This document shows positions 8,068 to 16,221 of a stretch of DNA of 39,408 bases, piece after piece (position 1 is the stretch's first letter; every line of letters starts with the position of its first letter). The translations under genes were made by a program, and so were the position numbers. The notes beneath the pieces are model-generated. The model made no database searches, was not told the DNA's origin, and worked only from the letters and a program-made list of their open reading frames with translations. The stretch is from Methanothrix sp. (GTDB lineage: Archaea; Halobacteriota; Methanosarcinia; Methanotrichales; Methanotrichaceae). The stretch is taken from contig CP086218.1 of assembly GCA_020844795.1 (NCBI GenBank), positions 1,175,122 through 1,214,529 on the forward strand, given 5' to 3'.

Positions 8068-8658
8068 CTAAACCCCACCCGGGGCAGAGACGAGGCTGAC
8101 GACGGCTATCGTCAACAGCCCCACCAGGATCATCTTCAACCCCGAGACGATCATCCGGTCCTGGCTGATCCTCGCCAGGAATAGCCCCAGGAGGAAGAGG
8201 CAGGCAAGGCCGAGGCCTAGAGATAGGCGGAAGGCCTCCTCCATATCGATCGCCGGGACGAAGAGGTATGGGAGGACGAGGATCGCCGCCCCGATGGCGG
8301 GGCTGATCCCGTTCACCAGGGCGACGACTACGATGGCAAACTCCGAGGCCCTCGCAAACTGGCTCTTCTTTAGGTCGGCGAGCATGGCAGCCTCGAGCTT
8401 CTTCAGGTCCCTCCTCCTCTCCGCCCGTTCCGCGAGATAGGCGCTGCTCATACCTGAAATGCCGAGAGCTATGCTCCCCCCCAAACCCGCCTTGATGACG
8501 ATCTGGGGGTCGGAGAGCCCCGAGAAGTGGGCTCCGATGACGACCCCCATGATGGTGAGGATCCCGTCGAAGGCGTTCATAACGAATAGACGCCTGGCTA
8601 TCCTGAAGGCCTCGCTCACCCGGAGGTAAGTCCTGAACCTGTTCAAGCTCCAGTCCAT
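8068..8658 (-). CDS. VIT1/CCC1-like membrane protein (metal carrier family)
   Basis: About 196 residues with a basic N-terminus, then hydrophobic segments around residues 24-45, 55-75, 105-125, 125-145 and 150-190: roughly five membrane helices. The pattern NAFDGILTIMGVVIG in the first helix and the GLGGSIALGISGMSSAYLAERAE segment after it match the VIT1/CCC1 iron/manganese transporter family. The longer open frame extends back into the phosphoglycerate mutase gene; I start at ATG 8658, which is 30 bases after that gene's stop and gives a plausible cytoplasmic N-terminus. It probably moves divalent iron or manganese across the membrane, but metal specificity is unproven. Tight spacing suggests co-transcription with gpmI. 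Confidence 0.75.
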   Translation of the reverse strand: MDWSLNRFRTYLRVSEAFRIARRLFVMNAFDGILTIMGVVIGAHFSGLSDPQIVIKAGLGGSIALGISGMSSAYLAERAERRRDLKKLEAAMLADLKKSQFARASEFAIVVVALVNGISPAIGAAILVLPYLFVPAIDMEEAFRLSLGLGLACLFLLGLFLARISQDRMIVSGLKMILVGLLTIAVVSLVSAPGGV

Positions 8659-8687
8659 CTCTTCGATCCGCCTCTCATCTCTTCGGC

Positions 8688-10205
8688 TCAATCTCTGGAT
8701 ATTAGAGACCTCCCCGTCATAGCCGGAGGGGGCGCGATGCCCATGAGCTCCAGGACCGTGGGGGCGACGTCGGCGAGGATCCCGCCGTCCCGGAGCCGCT
8801 CCCTTCGGCCGTCTTTGGCGAGGATGAAGGGAACCCGGTTTGAGGTGTGGGCGGTATGATGCTGGCCTGTGGTCCTGTCCTCCATCTTCTCGGCGTTCCC
8901 GTGATCTGAGGTGAGGAGGACCGCCCCGCCCCGGGCCAGGACCTCTCTGACGACTCTGCCGACGCACTCGTCGACCGCCTCCACCGCCTCCACGGCCGCA
9001 TCGAAGATCCCGGTATGCCCCACCATGTCGGAGTTGGCGTAGTTGAGGACGATGAGGTCGTAGACCCCCTCCCGGATCTTTCCGACGACGGCGTCGGTGA
9101 CGAGAAATGCGGACATCTCCGGCTTCTGGTCATAGGTCGCCACCTTCGGCGAGGGTATGAGGAGCCGGTCCTCTCCTGGGCTGGCCACCTCTCGGCCGCC
9201 GTTGAAGAAGAAGGTGACGTGGGCATACTTCTCCGTCTCGGCGATCCGCAGCTGCAAGAGCCCCGCCCTGCTCACCACGTCGCCCAGGGTATCGGTCAGA
9301 TGCTCTGCCGGGAAGGCGACGGCCGCCTCTATCGACTCCTGGTATTCGGTCATGCAGACGAAGGAGACGGCCATCTCCTCCGTCCCGAACTCGCAGAAGT
9401 CGGGGGTGGTGAAGGCCTTGGTTATCTGGCGGGCCCTATCGGGCCTGAAGTTGAAGAATATGATGGCATCGCCGTCTTCGACCATCCCTTGCGGATCGAC
9501 GACCGTCGGCAGGATAAACTCGTCGTCCTCCCCCCAGCCGTAAGCCGCCTCCACCGCCTCCTTTGGGCCTGGGGCCTGAAGCCCCTCCCCGGAGGTCATG
9601 GCCCGGTAGGCGAGCTTCGTCCTCTCCCATCGCCTGTCCCGGTCCATGGAGTAGTACCTCCCCGAGACGGTGGCGACCTTCCCGACGCCCGAAGATCCGA
9701 TCTCCTCCTCCAGCTCCCGGAAGTATCGGAGGGCGCTTCGAGGAGGGACGTCCCTCCCGTCGAGGATGGCGTGGATCCAGACCCTATCGATCCCCTTCGC
9801 CCTGGCGAGGCGGAGGAGGGCGTATAGGTGGAAGATATGGCTGTGGACTCCGCCGTCGGATAGAAGGCCCAGTAGGTGGAGGGCAGATCCCCTGGCCTTC
9901 ACCGCGTCCATCGCCGCCGTCAGGACGGGGTTATCGAAGAAGGTGCCGTCCTCGATGGCGAGGTTGATCCTGGTGTAATCCTGGTAGACGATCCTCCCCG
10001 CCCCCAGGTTGAGGTGGCCGACCTCGGAGTTTCCCATCTGCCCGGGGGGGAGGCCGACGTCGAGGCCGGCAGCCCCCAGGGTCGTCTTGGGGTAGGAGCT
10101 GGCTAGCATGTCGATGTTGGGGGTTTTGGCGGAGGCGATGGCGTTCCCATCCTTCTCATCCGCCTCCCCGAACCCGTCCATGATGATGAGGGTGACTGGC
10201 TTCAT
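8688..10205 (-). CDS. gpmI: 2,3-bisphosphoglycerate-independent phosphoglycerate mutase
   Basis: A 505-residue iPGM of the bacterial-type alkaline phosphatase superfamily, interconverting 3- and 2-phosphoglycerate in gluconeogenesis/glycolysis. Asp10 in the opening MDGFG binds metal. Ser60 in GQMGNSEVGH is the phosphorylated nucleophile. The later LNYANSDMVGHTG and TSDHGNAEKM motifs supply the remaining metal ligands. Length is standard. Start is ATG 10205, 46 bases after pcm; I see no strong Shine-Dalgarno there, so translation may be coupled or weak. It sits in the minus-strand series HVO_0476-like gene, pcm, gpmI, VIT1-like gene. Confidence 0.95.
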   Translation of the reverse strand: MKPVTLIIMDGFGEADEKDGNAIASAKTPNIDMLASSYPKTTLGAAGLDVGLPPGQMGNSEVGHLNLGAGRIVYQDYTRINLAIEDGTFFDNPVLTAAMDAVKARGSALHLLGLLSDGGVHSHIFHLYALLRLARAKGIDRVWIHAILDGRDVPPRSALRYFRELEEEIGSSGVGKVATVSGRYYSMDRDRRWERTKLAYRAMTSGEGLQAPGPKEAVEAAYGWGEDDEFILPTVVDPQGMVEDGDAIIFFNFRPDRARQITKAFTTPDFCEFGTEEMAVSFVCMTEYQESIEAAVAFPAEHLTDTLGDVVSRAGLLQLRIAETEKYAHVTFFFNGGREVASPGEDRLLIPSPKVATYDQKPEMSAFLVTDAVVGKIREGVYDLIVLNYANSDMVGHTGIFDAAVEAVEAVDECVGRVVREVLARGGAVLLTSDHGNAEKMEDRTTGQHHTAHTSNRVPFILAKDGRRERLRDGGILADVAPTVLELMGIAPPPAMTGRSLISRD

Positions 10206-10251
10206 CAGATCTGGGGTCTCATCAAATCAAGATAACCCTTTCTCACCCACC

Positions 10252-10875
10252 CTAGATATGAAAGCCGTGATCCCCCACCAGGGGGACGAAGACGACGCCT
10301 CCGTGGTGCTCCAGCTCGAAGCCCTCCTGCGTCCTCTCCACCAGGACTAGCTCCTGGTAGCATGACCCCACGGGGATGACGAGCTTTCCCCCCACCTTCA
10401 GCTGTTCTTTTAGCGGCTCGGGGATCTTCGGAGCCGTAGCTGCGACGTTTATCCGATCGTAAGGGGCGTATTCAGGCAGGCCCCGGCTTCCGTCCCCCTG
10501 GAGGACGGTGACGTTCTTGACCCCCGCAGCCTCCAGGTTCTTCTTGGCGAAGAAGACCAGCTCGGGTATCCGCTCGATGGAGTAGACGTGCCCTTCAGGC
10601 CCCACGAGATCGGCGATGACCGCAGCGTGGTAGCCGGAGCCGGTCCCCACGTCCAGGACCTTCATCCCCCCTGCGATCTCCAGGACGTCGCACATCATCG
10701 CCACCATGTGGGGAGCGGATATCGTCTGCCCCTCTCCTATGGGGAGGGGGCGGTCTTCGTAGGCGGTGTGGCGGATGCTCCGGGGGACGAAGAACTCCCG
10801 GGGGACCCTCTCCATCGCCTCGATAACCCTCTCGCTGACGTTCCCCCTGAGGATACCCATGATATCATCCTTCAT
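10252..10875 (-). CDS. pcm: Protein-L-isoaspartate O-methyltransferase
   Basis: A 207-residue Pcm that methylates L-isoaspartyl residues in aged proteins, using S-adenosylmethionine, to start their repair. The SAM-binding motif I is [14 protein letters not shown] (about residues 75-88), followed by YSIERIPEL. The typical pre-motif [14 protein letters not shown] stands before it, and the C-terminal GGKLVIPVG is also family-like. Its ATG shares one base with the stop of the zinc-protein gene upstream (TGATG at 10873-10877), so the two are translationally coupled. Cytoplasmic; length is typical. Confidence 0.95.
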   Translation of the reverse strand: MKDDIMGILRGNVSERVIEAMERVPREFFVPRSIRHTAYEDRPLPIGEGQTISAPHMVAMMCDVLEIAGGMKVLDVGTGSGYHAAVIADLVGPEGHVYSIERIPELVFFAKKNLEAAGVKNVTVLQGDGSRGLPEYAPYDRINVAATAPKIPEPLKEQLKVGGKLVIPVGSCYQELVLVERTQEGFELEHHGGVVFVPLVGDHGFHI

Positions 10876-11441
10876 CAGAGGGCGCCTCCCCAGACCCTTA
10901 TTATCTCTTTTGCCAGGGCCCTTGCCACAGATCGGCCGCTTCTGTCCTGGATCTTCTCCACCCTGAACCTCCTCCCTTCGACGGTCCTCAACTCTCCCAC
11001 CTCGAATAATTCATCGCCCTTGACCGGGACGGAGTAAGAGACGGTCTTGCCCCTCCGCTGGACGGCGACCTTCACCGCCACCACCTCGACGTCCCTCGTC
11101 CAGAGCGTCTTCACATCCCCGGCCGTGGCAGCCTCCTCCCGCCTCCCCCCTTCAACCTCGATGGAGGTGACCTCCACCATGGCGACCTCCTCCACCCCGT
11201 CGTCGACCAGGATCTCGTCGCCCACCCGGAGGAGGTCGTCCGCCGGAACCTCGATCGTCCGGCGGGTGGAGGATTCTATGGAGCTTATGATGACCCGGAG
11301 AGTGGTGAGCCTCGCCCGCTCCATCTTGACGGGATGGACCGCCCCGCACCCGCCACACCTCACCAGGTGCTCCCGTCCGAGCTTGACGGTGACGTGTTCG
11401 GTGAAGTCGTCGCATTGGGGGCAGAAGATCTCCTCATCCAT
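10875..11441 (-). CDS. HVO_0476-type zinc-finger protein
   Basis: A 188-residue protein with an N-terminal zinc ribbon: Cys7-x2-Cys10 (FCPQCDDF) and Cys29-x2-Cys32 ([11 protein letters not shown]). The rest is beta-rich with alternating charged and hydrophobic residues. This matches the euryarchaeal family known by the Haloferax name HVO_0476, whose role is unknown; an OB-like or nucleic-acid-binding fold is plausible. ATG 11441 has AAGGAGGG about ten bases upstream. It is coupled to pcm by a one-base overlap, so a link to protein maintenance or translation is an inference from context only. Confidence 0.85.
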   Translation of the reverse strand: MDEEIFCPQCDDFTEHVTVKLGREHLVRCGGCGAVHPVKMERARLTTLRVIISSIESSTRRTIEVPADDLLRVGDEILVDDGVEEVAMVEVTSIEVEGGRREEAATAGDVKTLWTRDVEVVAVKVAVQRRGKTVSYSVPVKGDELFEVGELRTVEGRRFRVEKIQDRSGRSVARALAKEIIRVWGGAL

Positions 11442-11477
11442 GGTTAAAGCCCTCCTTCTTGGACTACTAAAAGGTGA

Positions 11478-12095
11478 CTATCGGAGGCCTGGACGGGGCC
11501 GGTCGGCGGGGCGGAAGACCTTCCCGTGGCCGGGGATGACGACGTCGGCCCGCTCCAGAGCCGCGAGCCTGCTGCTCCGGAGCGCCGGGGGGTCGCAGGC
11601 CAATTCGTCCTCTTGGGCCAGAAGGGATTCTATATCGGTCCCCGGGCCCGCCCCGTCCCGCCACCAGAATAGGTCCCCGGCGACGAGCCAGGTCTCGGTC
11701 CCCACTGGAACTAGGAGGGACCCGTGATCGGAGGTGTGCCCCGGCGTCGGGAGGACCTCGACCTCCGTCCCGGGGATGAACTCTCCGTAAGGGAGCTCTT
11801 CGTCGCCCCTGTAAATGTAGTTCGGATCGATGATCTCCGCCTCCGCAAAGAGCCTCATGTTCAGTATGTGGTCGAGGTGAGGGTGGGTTATGAAGATGAT
11901 ATCGACGTCCCGGGGACCGAGCCCCTCCCTGGAGAGGGCAGAGAGGAGCCCCACTCCATCGACGCCGGGGTCGACGAGGACCTTCAACCCGCCGTCCTCT
12001 ATCAGGACCGACGAGGGGGAGGCCCGAAGGCCGCCCCCCTCCAGGTCCGCCACGTACCCCTCACGAAGAACCGATATCCGAGCCGCCGCCATCAC
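11478..12095 (-). CDS. MBL-fold metallo-hydrolase, small MBLAC1-like type
   Basis: A 205-residue metallo-beta-lactamase-fold hydrolase. The dinuclear zinc motif THPHLDH is near residue 75, the second-shell His is in the PTPGHTSDHGS segment, the Asp in VAGDLFWWRD and the final His in VIPGHGK. The whole set is present, so it should be active. The compact size and the PGHTSDHGS arrangement are closest to glyoxalase II/MBLAC1-like enzymes; thioester, phosphodiester or lactone substrates are all possible. Start is GTG 12095 or the next codon ATG 12092; GAGGAGAT lies about ten bases upstream. It probably heads the minus-strand series that continues with the zinc-protein gene 36 bases on. Confidence 0.88.
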   Translation of the reverse strand: MMAAARISVLREGYVADLEGGGLRASPSSVLIEDGGLKVLVDPGVDGVGLLSALSREGLGPRDVDIIFITHPHLDHILNMRLFAEAEIIDPNYIYRGDEELPYGEFIPGTEVEVLPTPGHTSDHGSLLVPVGTETWLVAGDLFWWRDGAGPGTDIESLLAQEDELACDPPALRSSRLAALERADVVIPGHGKVFRPADRPRPGLR

Positions 12096-12128
12096 CTCTG
12101 GAAGATCTCCTCGATCCTCTCCAAAAGG

Positions 12129-12139
12129 GCTTTAATATG
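12129..12139. promoter_or_regulatory. A/T element between divergent genes
   Basis: The sequence GCTTTAATATG is the only A/T-rich block between the MBL gene (minus, start 12095) and the lipoprotein gene (plus, start 12202). Read on either strand it gives a TATA-like element at a workable distance (about 37 bases for minus, about 68 for plus). Which gene it serves cannot be decided. Confidence 0.4.
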
Positions 12140-12201
12140 CGGGTGATAAAGATATGACGGGCGGGCCCGGCGATCCCGGGTCGGTTCGGAGTTGGGTGGT
12201 A

Positions 12202-13518
12202 ATGCGACGTCTTCTGGGGTTGTTGATCGTTGGGGGCTGCATCATCCTGGCCCTATCGGGGTGCTGCGGGTCCGCAGACCAGGCCGACAAGACGGTGGAT
12301 CTATCGTCGATCAGAGTATCGGAGAAGACCTCCGCATCCCGCGAGGTCCAGAACATATCGAGTTCCTCTTTCGGCGGAAGGTTTACGAAGATGACGGTCA
12401 TCAGAAATCCAGCCACAGGAATGGCGATGAAGGAGTCTTACATCTACGGAGATTCCCTCAGACTGGCGAGGAAGAGCTACATCGGGGAGGAGTACTCGTC
12501 CATCGACCGCCTCGATAAGACGACGGTCGCCCGGGGCCTCGGCGCCATGGAGACGGAGGCCGACTTCTCGGGGACGGCCAGGTACAGGGTCGTCTCAAAG
12601 GGCGATACCGATATGGGCGAGATCGATATGGACGAGCAGTATTCGGGGGAGTACGCCCTCCAGAGGAACGTCCGGCTCCAGAGAGCCAGCCAGTATTCTA
12701 TCCCCCATATATCGGTGAAGAAGGAGGGAACTCTCAGGTACGAGAGGGGTAAGACCCTCACCGACTACGCCATCACCATAGAAAACGACGGCGGCAGGAC
12801 CCTGGAGCCGGTCCTGGTGAGGGACCTCTTCCCGCCGGGGGCGGCCTTCGTCAGCTCCGATCAGCGGCCGACCTTCACCTCCGACGGGGCAGAATGGTCC
12901 TTCACCCACATATCCCCAGGGGACGTCTTGACGGTCAATCTCGTCCTCGACGTCTCCGGCTTCCGGGGCGCCGATCTCGTCAACCGGGTCGAGGCATGCG
13001 GCGGTTACGGCGAAGATCTGGCCTGCGCCGCCAACTACTCCGCCATCGAGATCAACTGGCTCTCCTGGGGCGCCGCCGACGGGGTATCCGTCAGGAGTGA
13101 GGGGACGGTCGGCGGGTCCGTCCCAAACCGGGTCAGGTACACCCTGAAGGTTGAGAACCTGGGAGATGAGTCTCTGGTGGCGACGGCGACCGACCGGCTC
13201 CCATCGGGGATGAGGCTCATAGCCTCGTCCCCGACCTTCGCAGCCTACGAGGGCGGAGTCGTAAGATGGAACCTCGTCGATATCGGCCCTGGTGAGACGG
13301 AGACGATCGTCTACGAGGTCGAAGCGCTCTGGTCCGGGAGGTTTGTGAACCAGGTGGAGGTGGAGGCGAGATCCATCGGCGGCCCCGCCCTCCGGCCGGT
13401 GACGGCCAGGTCGGTGGTGGATGTGGAGAAGTTCGATGGAGAACTGCCCCGGCCGGGCTGGCAGCCCCCCGCATGGGGGTTCGGCGAGGCGGAGAGGGCC
13501 GTTTTATCGATCTTCTGA
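12202..13518 (+). CDS. Lipoprotein with two DUF11-type repeats
   Basis: A 438-residue exported protein. The start is ATG 12202 rather than the in-frame ATG at 12154, because it puts a basic pair (RR) directly before the hydrophobic helix and a lipobox-like LSGC, and follows GGGTGG. After the lipobox comes a region of about 170 residues with Ser/Tyr-rich beta-type sequence that resembles the secreted proteins at 5181 and 15281. Two DUF11-like domains then follow, the first starting near LTDYAITIENDGG and the second near RVRYTLKVENLGDES. Each has the Leu-Pro-x-Gly turn (DLFPPGAAF, DRLPSGMRL) typical of these surface-protein domains. The C-terminus has no membrane anchor. It is probably lipid-anchored on the cell surface; the role is unknown, perhaps adhesion or sheath structure. 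Confidence 0.8.
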   Translation: MRRLLGLLIVGGCIILALSGCCGSADQADKTVDLSSIRVSEKTSASREVQNISSSSFGGRFTKMTVIRNPATGMAMKESYIYGDSLRLARKSYIGEEYSSIDRLDKTTVARGLGAMETEADFSGTARYRVVSKGDTDMGEIDMDEQYSGEYALQRNVRLQRASQYSIPHISVKKEGTLRYERGKTLTDYAITIENDGGRTLEPVLVRDLFPPGAAFVSSDQRPTFTSDGAEWSFTHISPGDVLTVNLVLDVSGFRGADLVNRVEACGGYGEDLACAANYSAIEINWLSWGAADGVSVRSEGTVGGSVPNRVRYTLKVENLGDESLVATATDRLPSGMRLIASSPTFAAYEGGVVRWNLVDIGPGETETIVYEVEALWSGRFVNQVEVEARSIGGPALRPVTARSVVDVEKFDGELPRPGWQPPAWGFGEAERAVLSIF

Positions 13519-13632
13519 CCGACCCCGGCGGGGTGATTATCGAACCCGATGATACCTGATGGCAGATGAGAACTGACCGCCTGGGGGAACTGGCAGCCCA
13601 TGGACCTGAAGGTGCGATGGAGGCGGGGTGGT

Positions 13633-14088
13633 ATGTTCAGAGAGGAGATAAGTGACGAGATCGAGGTCCTGGCCGGGGCTGGGGCGGTCTGGAGGGTTCT
13701 CACCGACTTTGAGGGGTATAGCGAGTGGAACACCTTCATCAGGCCGGTGGTGGGGGCTGCGGAGGTGGGGGCGAGGCTCCGGGTCCAGGTCAGGCCTCCG
13801 GGGGGGAGGGCGATGGCCTTCAGGCCGAGGGTGACCGCGGTCGTCCCGCAGAGAGAGCTCCGGTGGAAGGGGAGGCTCTGGGCCCCAGGCCTCCTGGACG
13901 GAGAGCACATCTTCGAGATCGAGCCCCTGGGGCCGGATAAGGTCAGGTTCGTCCAGAGAGAGATATTCCGGGGCCTTCTCGTCCCCTTAGTATCGAAGAA
14001 GACCCTGGATCAGACCGTCGCCGGATTTGGGGATATGAACAGGGGCCTGAAGGAGAGGGCCGAGGTCGGCCGCTGGATCGGTCCATGA
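13633..14088 (+). CDS. SRPBCC (START/Bet v1-like) family protein
   Basis: About 151 residues of SRPBCC type, a helix-grip fold with a deep hydrophobic cavity used to bind lipids or other hydrophobic ligands. Visible hallmarks are the opening EEISDEIEVLAGAGAVWRVL, then DFEGYSEWNTFI, a central strand ending in PQRELRWKGRL, and a final long helix (FGDMNRGLKERAE). The start at ATG 13633 fits the usual N-terminus of the fold and follows a GGCGGGGTGG; an upstream ATG at 13600 would add 11 basic residues. No signal is present, so it should be cytoplasmic. Ligand and pathway are unknown. Confidence 0.85.
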   Translation: MFREEISDEIEVLAGAGAVWRVLTDFEGYSEWNTFIRPVVGAAEVGARLRVQVRPPGGRAMAFRPRVTAVVPQRELRWKGRLWAPGLLDGEHIFEIEPLGPDKVRFVQREIFRGLLVPLVSKKTLDQTVAGFGDMNRGLKERAEVGRWIGP

Positions 14089-14205
14089 GGGGGGGGGCGG
14101 GGTTATGCGATGGAATATCCCTCTGACCCCTCCGGTTATAAGCTGGGATCGGCGGTGATATCCTCAGAGAGGCGCCCCGGTACCAGGTTGATATACCAAG
14201 CCGGA

Positions 14206-14216
14206 GGATTTATATC
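14206..14216 (+). promoter_or_regulatory. TATA box for the small zinc protein
   Basis: GGATTTATATC lies only about 20-28 bases before the ATG at 14234. In archaea this spacing implies transcription starting at or very near the start codon, so the mRNA would be leaderless or nearly so. No Shine-Dalgarno is seen, which agrees. Confidence 0.5.
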
Positions 14217-14233
14217 CCATCACTCCCTTAAAG

Positions 14234-14413
14234 ATGGCGAGTTTGGTGTATCGAATGGTCGATGATTACCAACCCATCTATTACATCCCCGGTCGAGGTG
14301 GGGAGTTTCCCCTCCCCGGAGAGAGGACCGCCTACGTATGCCGTCACTGCGGGGCGGAGCCCTTTATGGACGGTCCCCATCACTCGGATAGCTGCCCAAG
14401 ATACAGCCGCTGA
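14234..14413 (+). CDS. Small zinc-binding protein (59 aa), unknown
   Basis: A 59-residue ORF ending at the TGA 14411-14413. It contains a Cys-x-x-Cys (YVCRHCGAEP) followed after about 12 residues by a His-His-x3-Cys (PHHSDSCPRYS). These four or five ligands could form one zinc knuckle. The N-terminal half is rich in Tyr and Pro. Evidence that it is real: the treble of metal ligands, a good TATA box at leaderless distance and no competing gene on the other strand. It resembles no family I can name. Confidence 0.55.
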   Translation: MASLVYRMVDDYQPIYYIPGRGGEFPLPGERTAYVCRHCGAEPFMDGPHHSDSCPRYSR

Positions 14414-14484
14414 GGTTTCCAGAATCGAGAGATGGATATAAGGATACATATAAAAAATATGTTGCGGCCCTCACCGCCCCCCCG

Positions 14485-15096
14485 TCACATGAAGGTTACC
14501 TTTCCCTTGCCGGCCCTCTGGTGTCTCCTTTCAGGGTCGTCGGAGTACGAGATCCCCCATATTACGTTGACCGTCTCGCCGGACCGGAACGACCTGTCGA
14601 ACTGATCTCCGGTCTCCATCTTCCTCTTGAACTCTATCACCGTGAAACCATCCTTCTCGGCTCCTCCATACTCCAGGAGGTCGTCGGTCCCCCCCAGGTC
14701 GGTGTCGGGCGGGTGAGGTCCGTAGTTGCCGGTGGAGTAGGCGTCCCTGGCGTAAACCTCTCCCTCATCATCTACATACCCTATTACGATGTCGGCGTCC
14801 CTCATCCAGACCGAGGGGTCAAAGCCGATGGAGACCCATCCTCCGGTCTCTCCCTTGATCGCCATGTAGAGGGTCTCGGCGTCGTTCTTCCAGAATACCT
14901 CAAAGATCCCTCCCGATAGGGAGATCTTCCGGGCGTACTCCCCCTCGGAGATGACGCCGTCCGGAGCCCATTCGGCGGTGACGGCCATCTCGACCGCCTC
15001 CCTCGATGGACCGGCCCCATCTTCTCTCGGCCCTGTGCATCCCGACGATAAGACCGCCAGGACCACCAAGGACAGGAGAACAAACTTCGAAGCCAT
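14485..15096 (-). CDS. DOMON-domain lipoprotein
   Basis: A 203-residue lipoprotein: signal helix at residues 4-17 and lipobox LSSGC with the lipidated Cys20. The mature part is a DOMON domain, a beta-sandwich that binds heme or sugars. It shows the family landmarks: WAPDGVISEGEYA, then FEVFWKNDAETLYMAIKGETGGWVSIGFD, then ADIVIGYVDDEGEVYARDAYSTG. A Met at WMRDADIV and a His near the C-terminus (RRHQRAGKG) stand where some heme-binding DOMON proteins place their axial ligands, so b-type heme binding is possible but unproven. It would be anchored on the outer face of the membrane. ATG 15096 follows a TATA element at leaderless distance. Confidence 0.85.
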   Translation of the reverse strand: MASKFVLLSLVVLAVLSSGCTGPREDGAGPSREAVEMAVTAEWAPDGVISEGEYARKISLSGGIFEVFWKNDAETLYMAIKGETGGWVSIGFDPSVWMRDADIVIGYVDDEGEVYARDAYSTGNYGPHPPDTDLGGTDDLLEYGGAEKDGFTVIEFKRKMETGDQFDRSFRSGETVNVIWGISYSDDPERRHQRAGKGKVTFM

Positions 15097-15116
15097 GGTA
15101 TAGTAACGGCGCTCAA

Positions 15117-15128
15117 AGATAAAAAAAT
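15117..15128 (-). promoter_or_regulatory. TATA box for the DOMON lipoprotein
   Basis: On the minus strand a T-rich TTTTTTTATCTT element lies about 21-32 bases upstream of ATG 15096. No Shine-Dalgarno precedes the ATG, so a leaderless transcript is likely. Confidence 0.5.
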
Positions 15129-15280
15129 GTTGGGATGGGATAGGAGCTTGTTATTAAGGAGGCAAACCCGTCCAAGGAGATATCCTCCACCAGGTTTGCG
15201 TCCCTTATCCGGGGGAGCAGGTGGAATAGAACGGCGAATCTCTCAACTCCTATATACAGGTGCCCTCTCCGGAGCGCCGA

Positions 15281-15973
15281 TCAGGGGAGGAGCCTTTTGA
15301 AAGCCCCGGTGTCGGGGCTCTCGCTGAACCGGAGGGTCCTTTCGACCTCGAAGACTCCGGAGAAGGTCTGGTGCTCCTTCATATCCTTGTAGAAGATCTG
15401 GTGCCACCGGTAGTCGCTCTCCCAGGTCCCGGTGAAGCTCGTCGATACATCCATCCCCACCAGATGGGAGGTGCCGACGGCCCTCGGCACCGAGGTATCC
15501 GCCGGATCCTTCGACGGGGAGGGCGGGGCCGACGAGGCGAAGTAAGTCGTCTGGACCCTCTCCATCTCCGTCACCTCGAACCGCTCCTCGACCTTTGCGC
15601 CGATGCCGCCGTAGAAGGCTCTGGAGTGGATGCTCTTCGCCCCCACCATGGGGGTCTCTCCGGAGTAGCTGATCTTTAGGTCTTCGACGAGGTTCAGAGG
15701 GACGGGTCCGCCGTCGAGGCTTCCCCGGATGGCGGTGGCGCTCGTCGATACGGCGGCCCTGGAGTCCATCTCGAGGCGGCCGTCTCCGTAGATGAAGCTG
15801 GAGTACTCAAGGCCGATCCTCCTGTCCACCACCGAGGAGCCGACCTCAAAGTAGCCGGTGCCCGACGCCCTGACCCGATTGTAGAAATTCTCGCCCTGGG
15901 CCTCCTCGGATATGGCCGGAGTCCCGGCCGCCCCCCCCATCGCAAAGACGGCGATGAAGAGGATAGCGGTCAA
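15281..15973 (-). CDS. Secreted protein, lineage-type beta-rich family
   Basis: About 230 residues. The open frame runs much further upstream, but that part is Pro/Arg/Ser-rich and overlaps the divergent gene. I place the start at TTG 15973, which leaves a hydrophobic signal (LTAILFIAVFAMGGAAG) at the very N-terminus; the exact start is uncertain. The mature part is beta-rich, with the segment SSFIYGDGRLEMDSR similar to ESYIYGDSLRLARKS in the 12202 lipoprotein. Near the C-terminus GVFEVERTLRF is similar to the end of the 5181 protein. There are no cysteines after the signal, no anchor and no known domain. A TATA-like TTTTATTAAG on the minus strand at 16031-16040 is the likely promoter. Confidence 0.7.
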   Translation of the reverse strand: MTAILFIAVFAMGGAAGTPAISEEAQGENFYNRVRASGTGYFEVGSSVVDRRIGLEYSSFIYGDGRLEMDSRAAVSTSATAIRGSLDGGPVPLNLVEDLKISYSGETPMVGAKSIHSRAFYGGIGAKVEERFEVTEMERVQTTYFASSAPPSPSKDPADTSVPRAVGTSHLVGMDVSTSFTGTWESDYRWHQIFYKDMKEHQTFSGVFEVERTLRFSESPDTGAFKRLLP

Positions 15974-16112
15974 CTTGGCCCCCTTCGTCCCTCTCGCCCC
16001 ACAGTGCCTTTCGGTAACTGTATCTCGCTTCTTAATAAAAAGTCTGTCGTCCCGGACCAGATCCCCCCAGAGGACCGGATACTCCAAGGTTTGAAATACA
16101 GAGAGTCTCGAT

Positions 16113-16174
16113 ATACAACGGAAGGACCGGCATACCTTGGGAGATACAACGGAAGTGCCGGTATGCCTTGGTAG
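16113..16174. repeat. Two-copy 31-bp tandem repeat in a divergent promoter region
   Basis: Unit 1 (16113-16143) and unit 2 (16144-16174) both begin ATACAACGGAAG and share CCGG-AT-CC-TTGG-AG with a few substitutions. Across the units, GGCATACC (16129-16136) and GGTATGCC (16160-16167) are exact inverted complements, so the block also carries dyad symmetry. It lies between the minus-strand secreted gene and the plus-strand MBL gene, ending five bases before the latter's TATA-like element. A binding site for a dimeric regulator is the natural reading. Confidence 0.6.
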
Positions 16175-16179
16175 AGAGC

Positions 16180-16189
16180 GGTTAATATC
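16180..16189 (+). promoter_or_regulatory. TATA-like element for the MBL gene at 16222
   Basis: GGTTAATATC lies about 33-42 bases before GTG 16222 and directly follows the tandem repeat. The Shine-Dalgarno GAGGTGGGGG comes between it and the start. Confidence 0.5.
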
Positions 16190-16221
16190 AGGCCGGATGC
16201 GGCCTTTTGAGAGGTGGGGGG

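Noticed and set aside
8659-8967. N-terminal extension of the VIT1-like protein
   Set aside because: The first 100 or so residues lie inside the gpmI coding region and are Arg/Pro/Gly-rich; the membrane protein starts naturally at 8658.
16113-16174. Possible CRISPR array
   Set aside because: Only two units, directly adjacent with no spacer between them, and no cas genes nearby.
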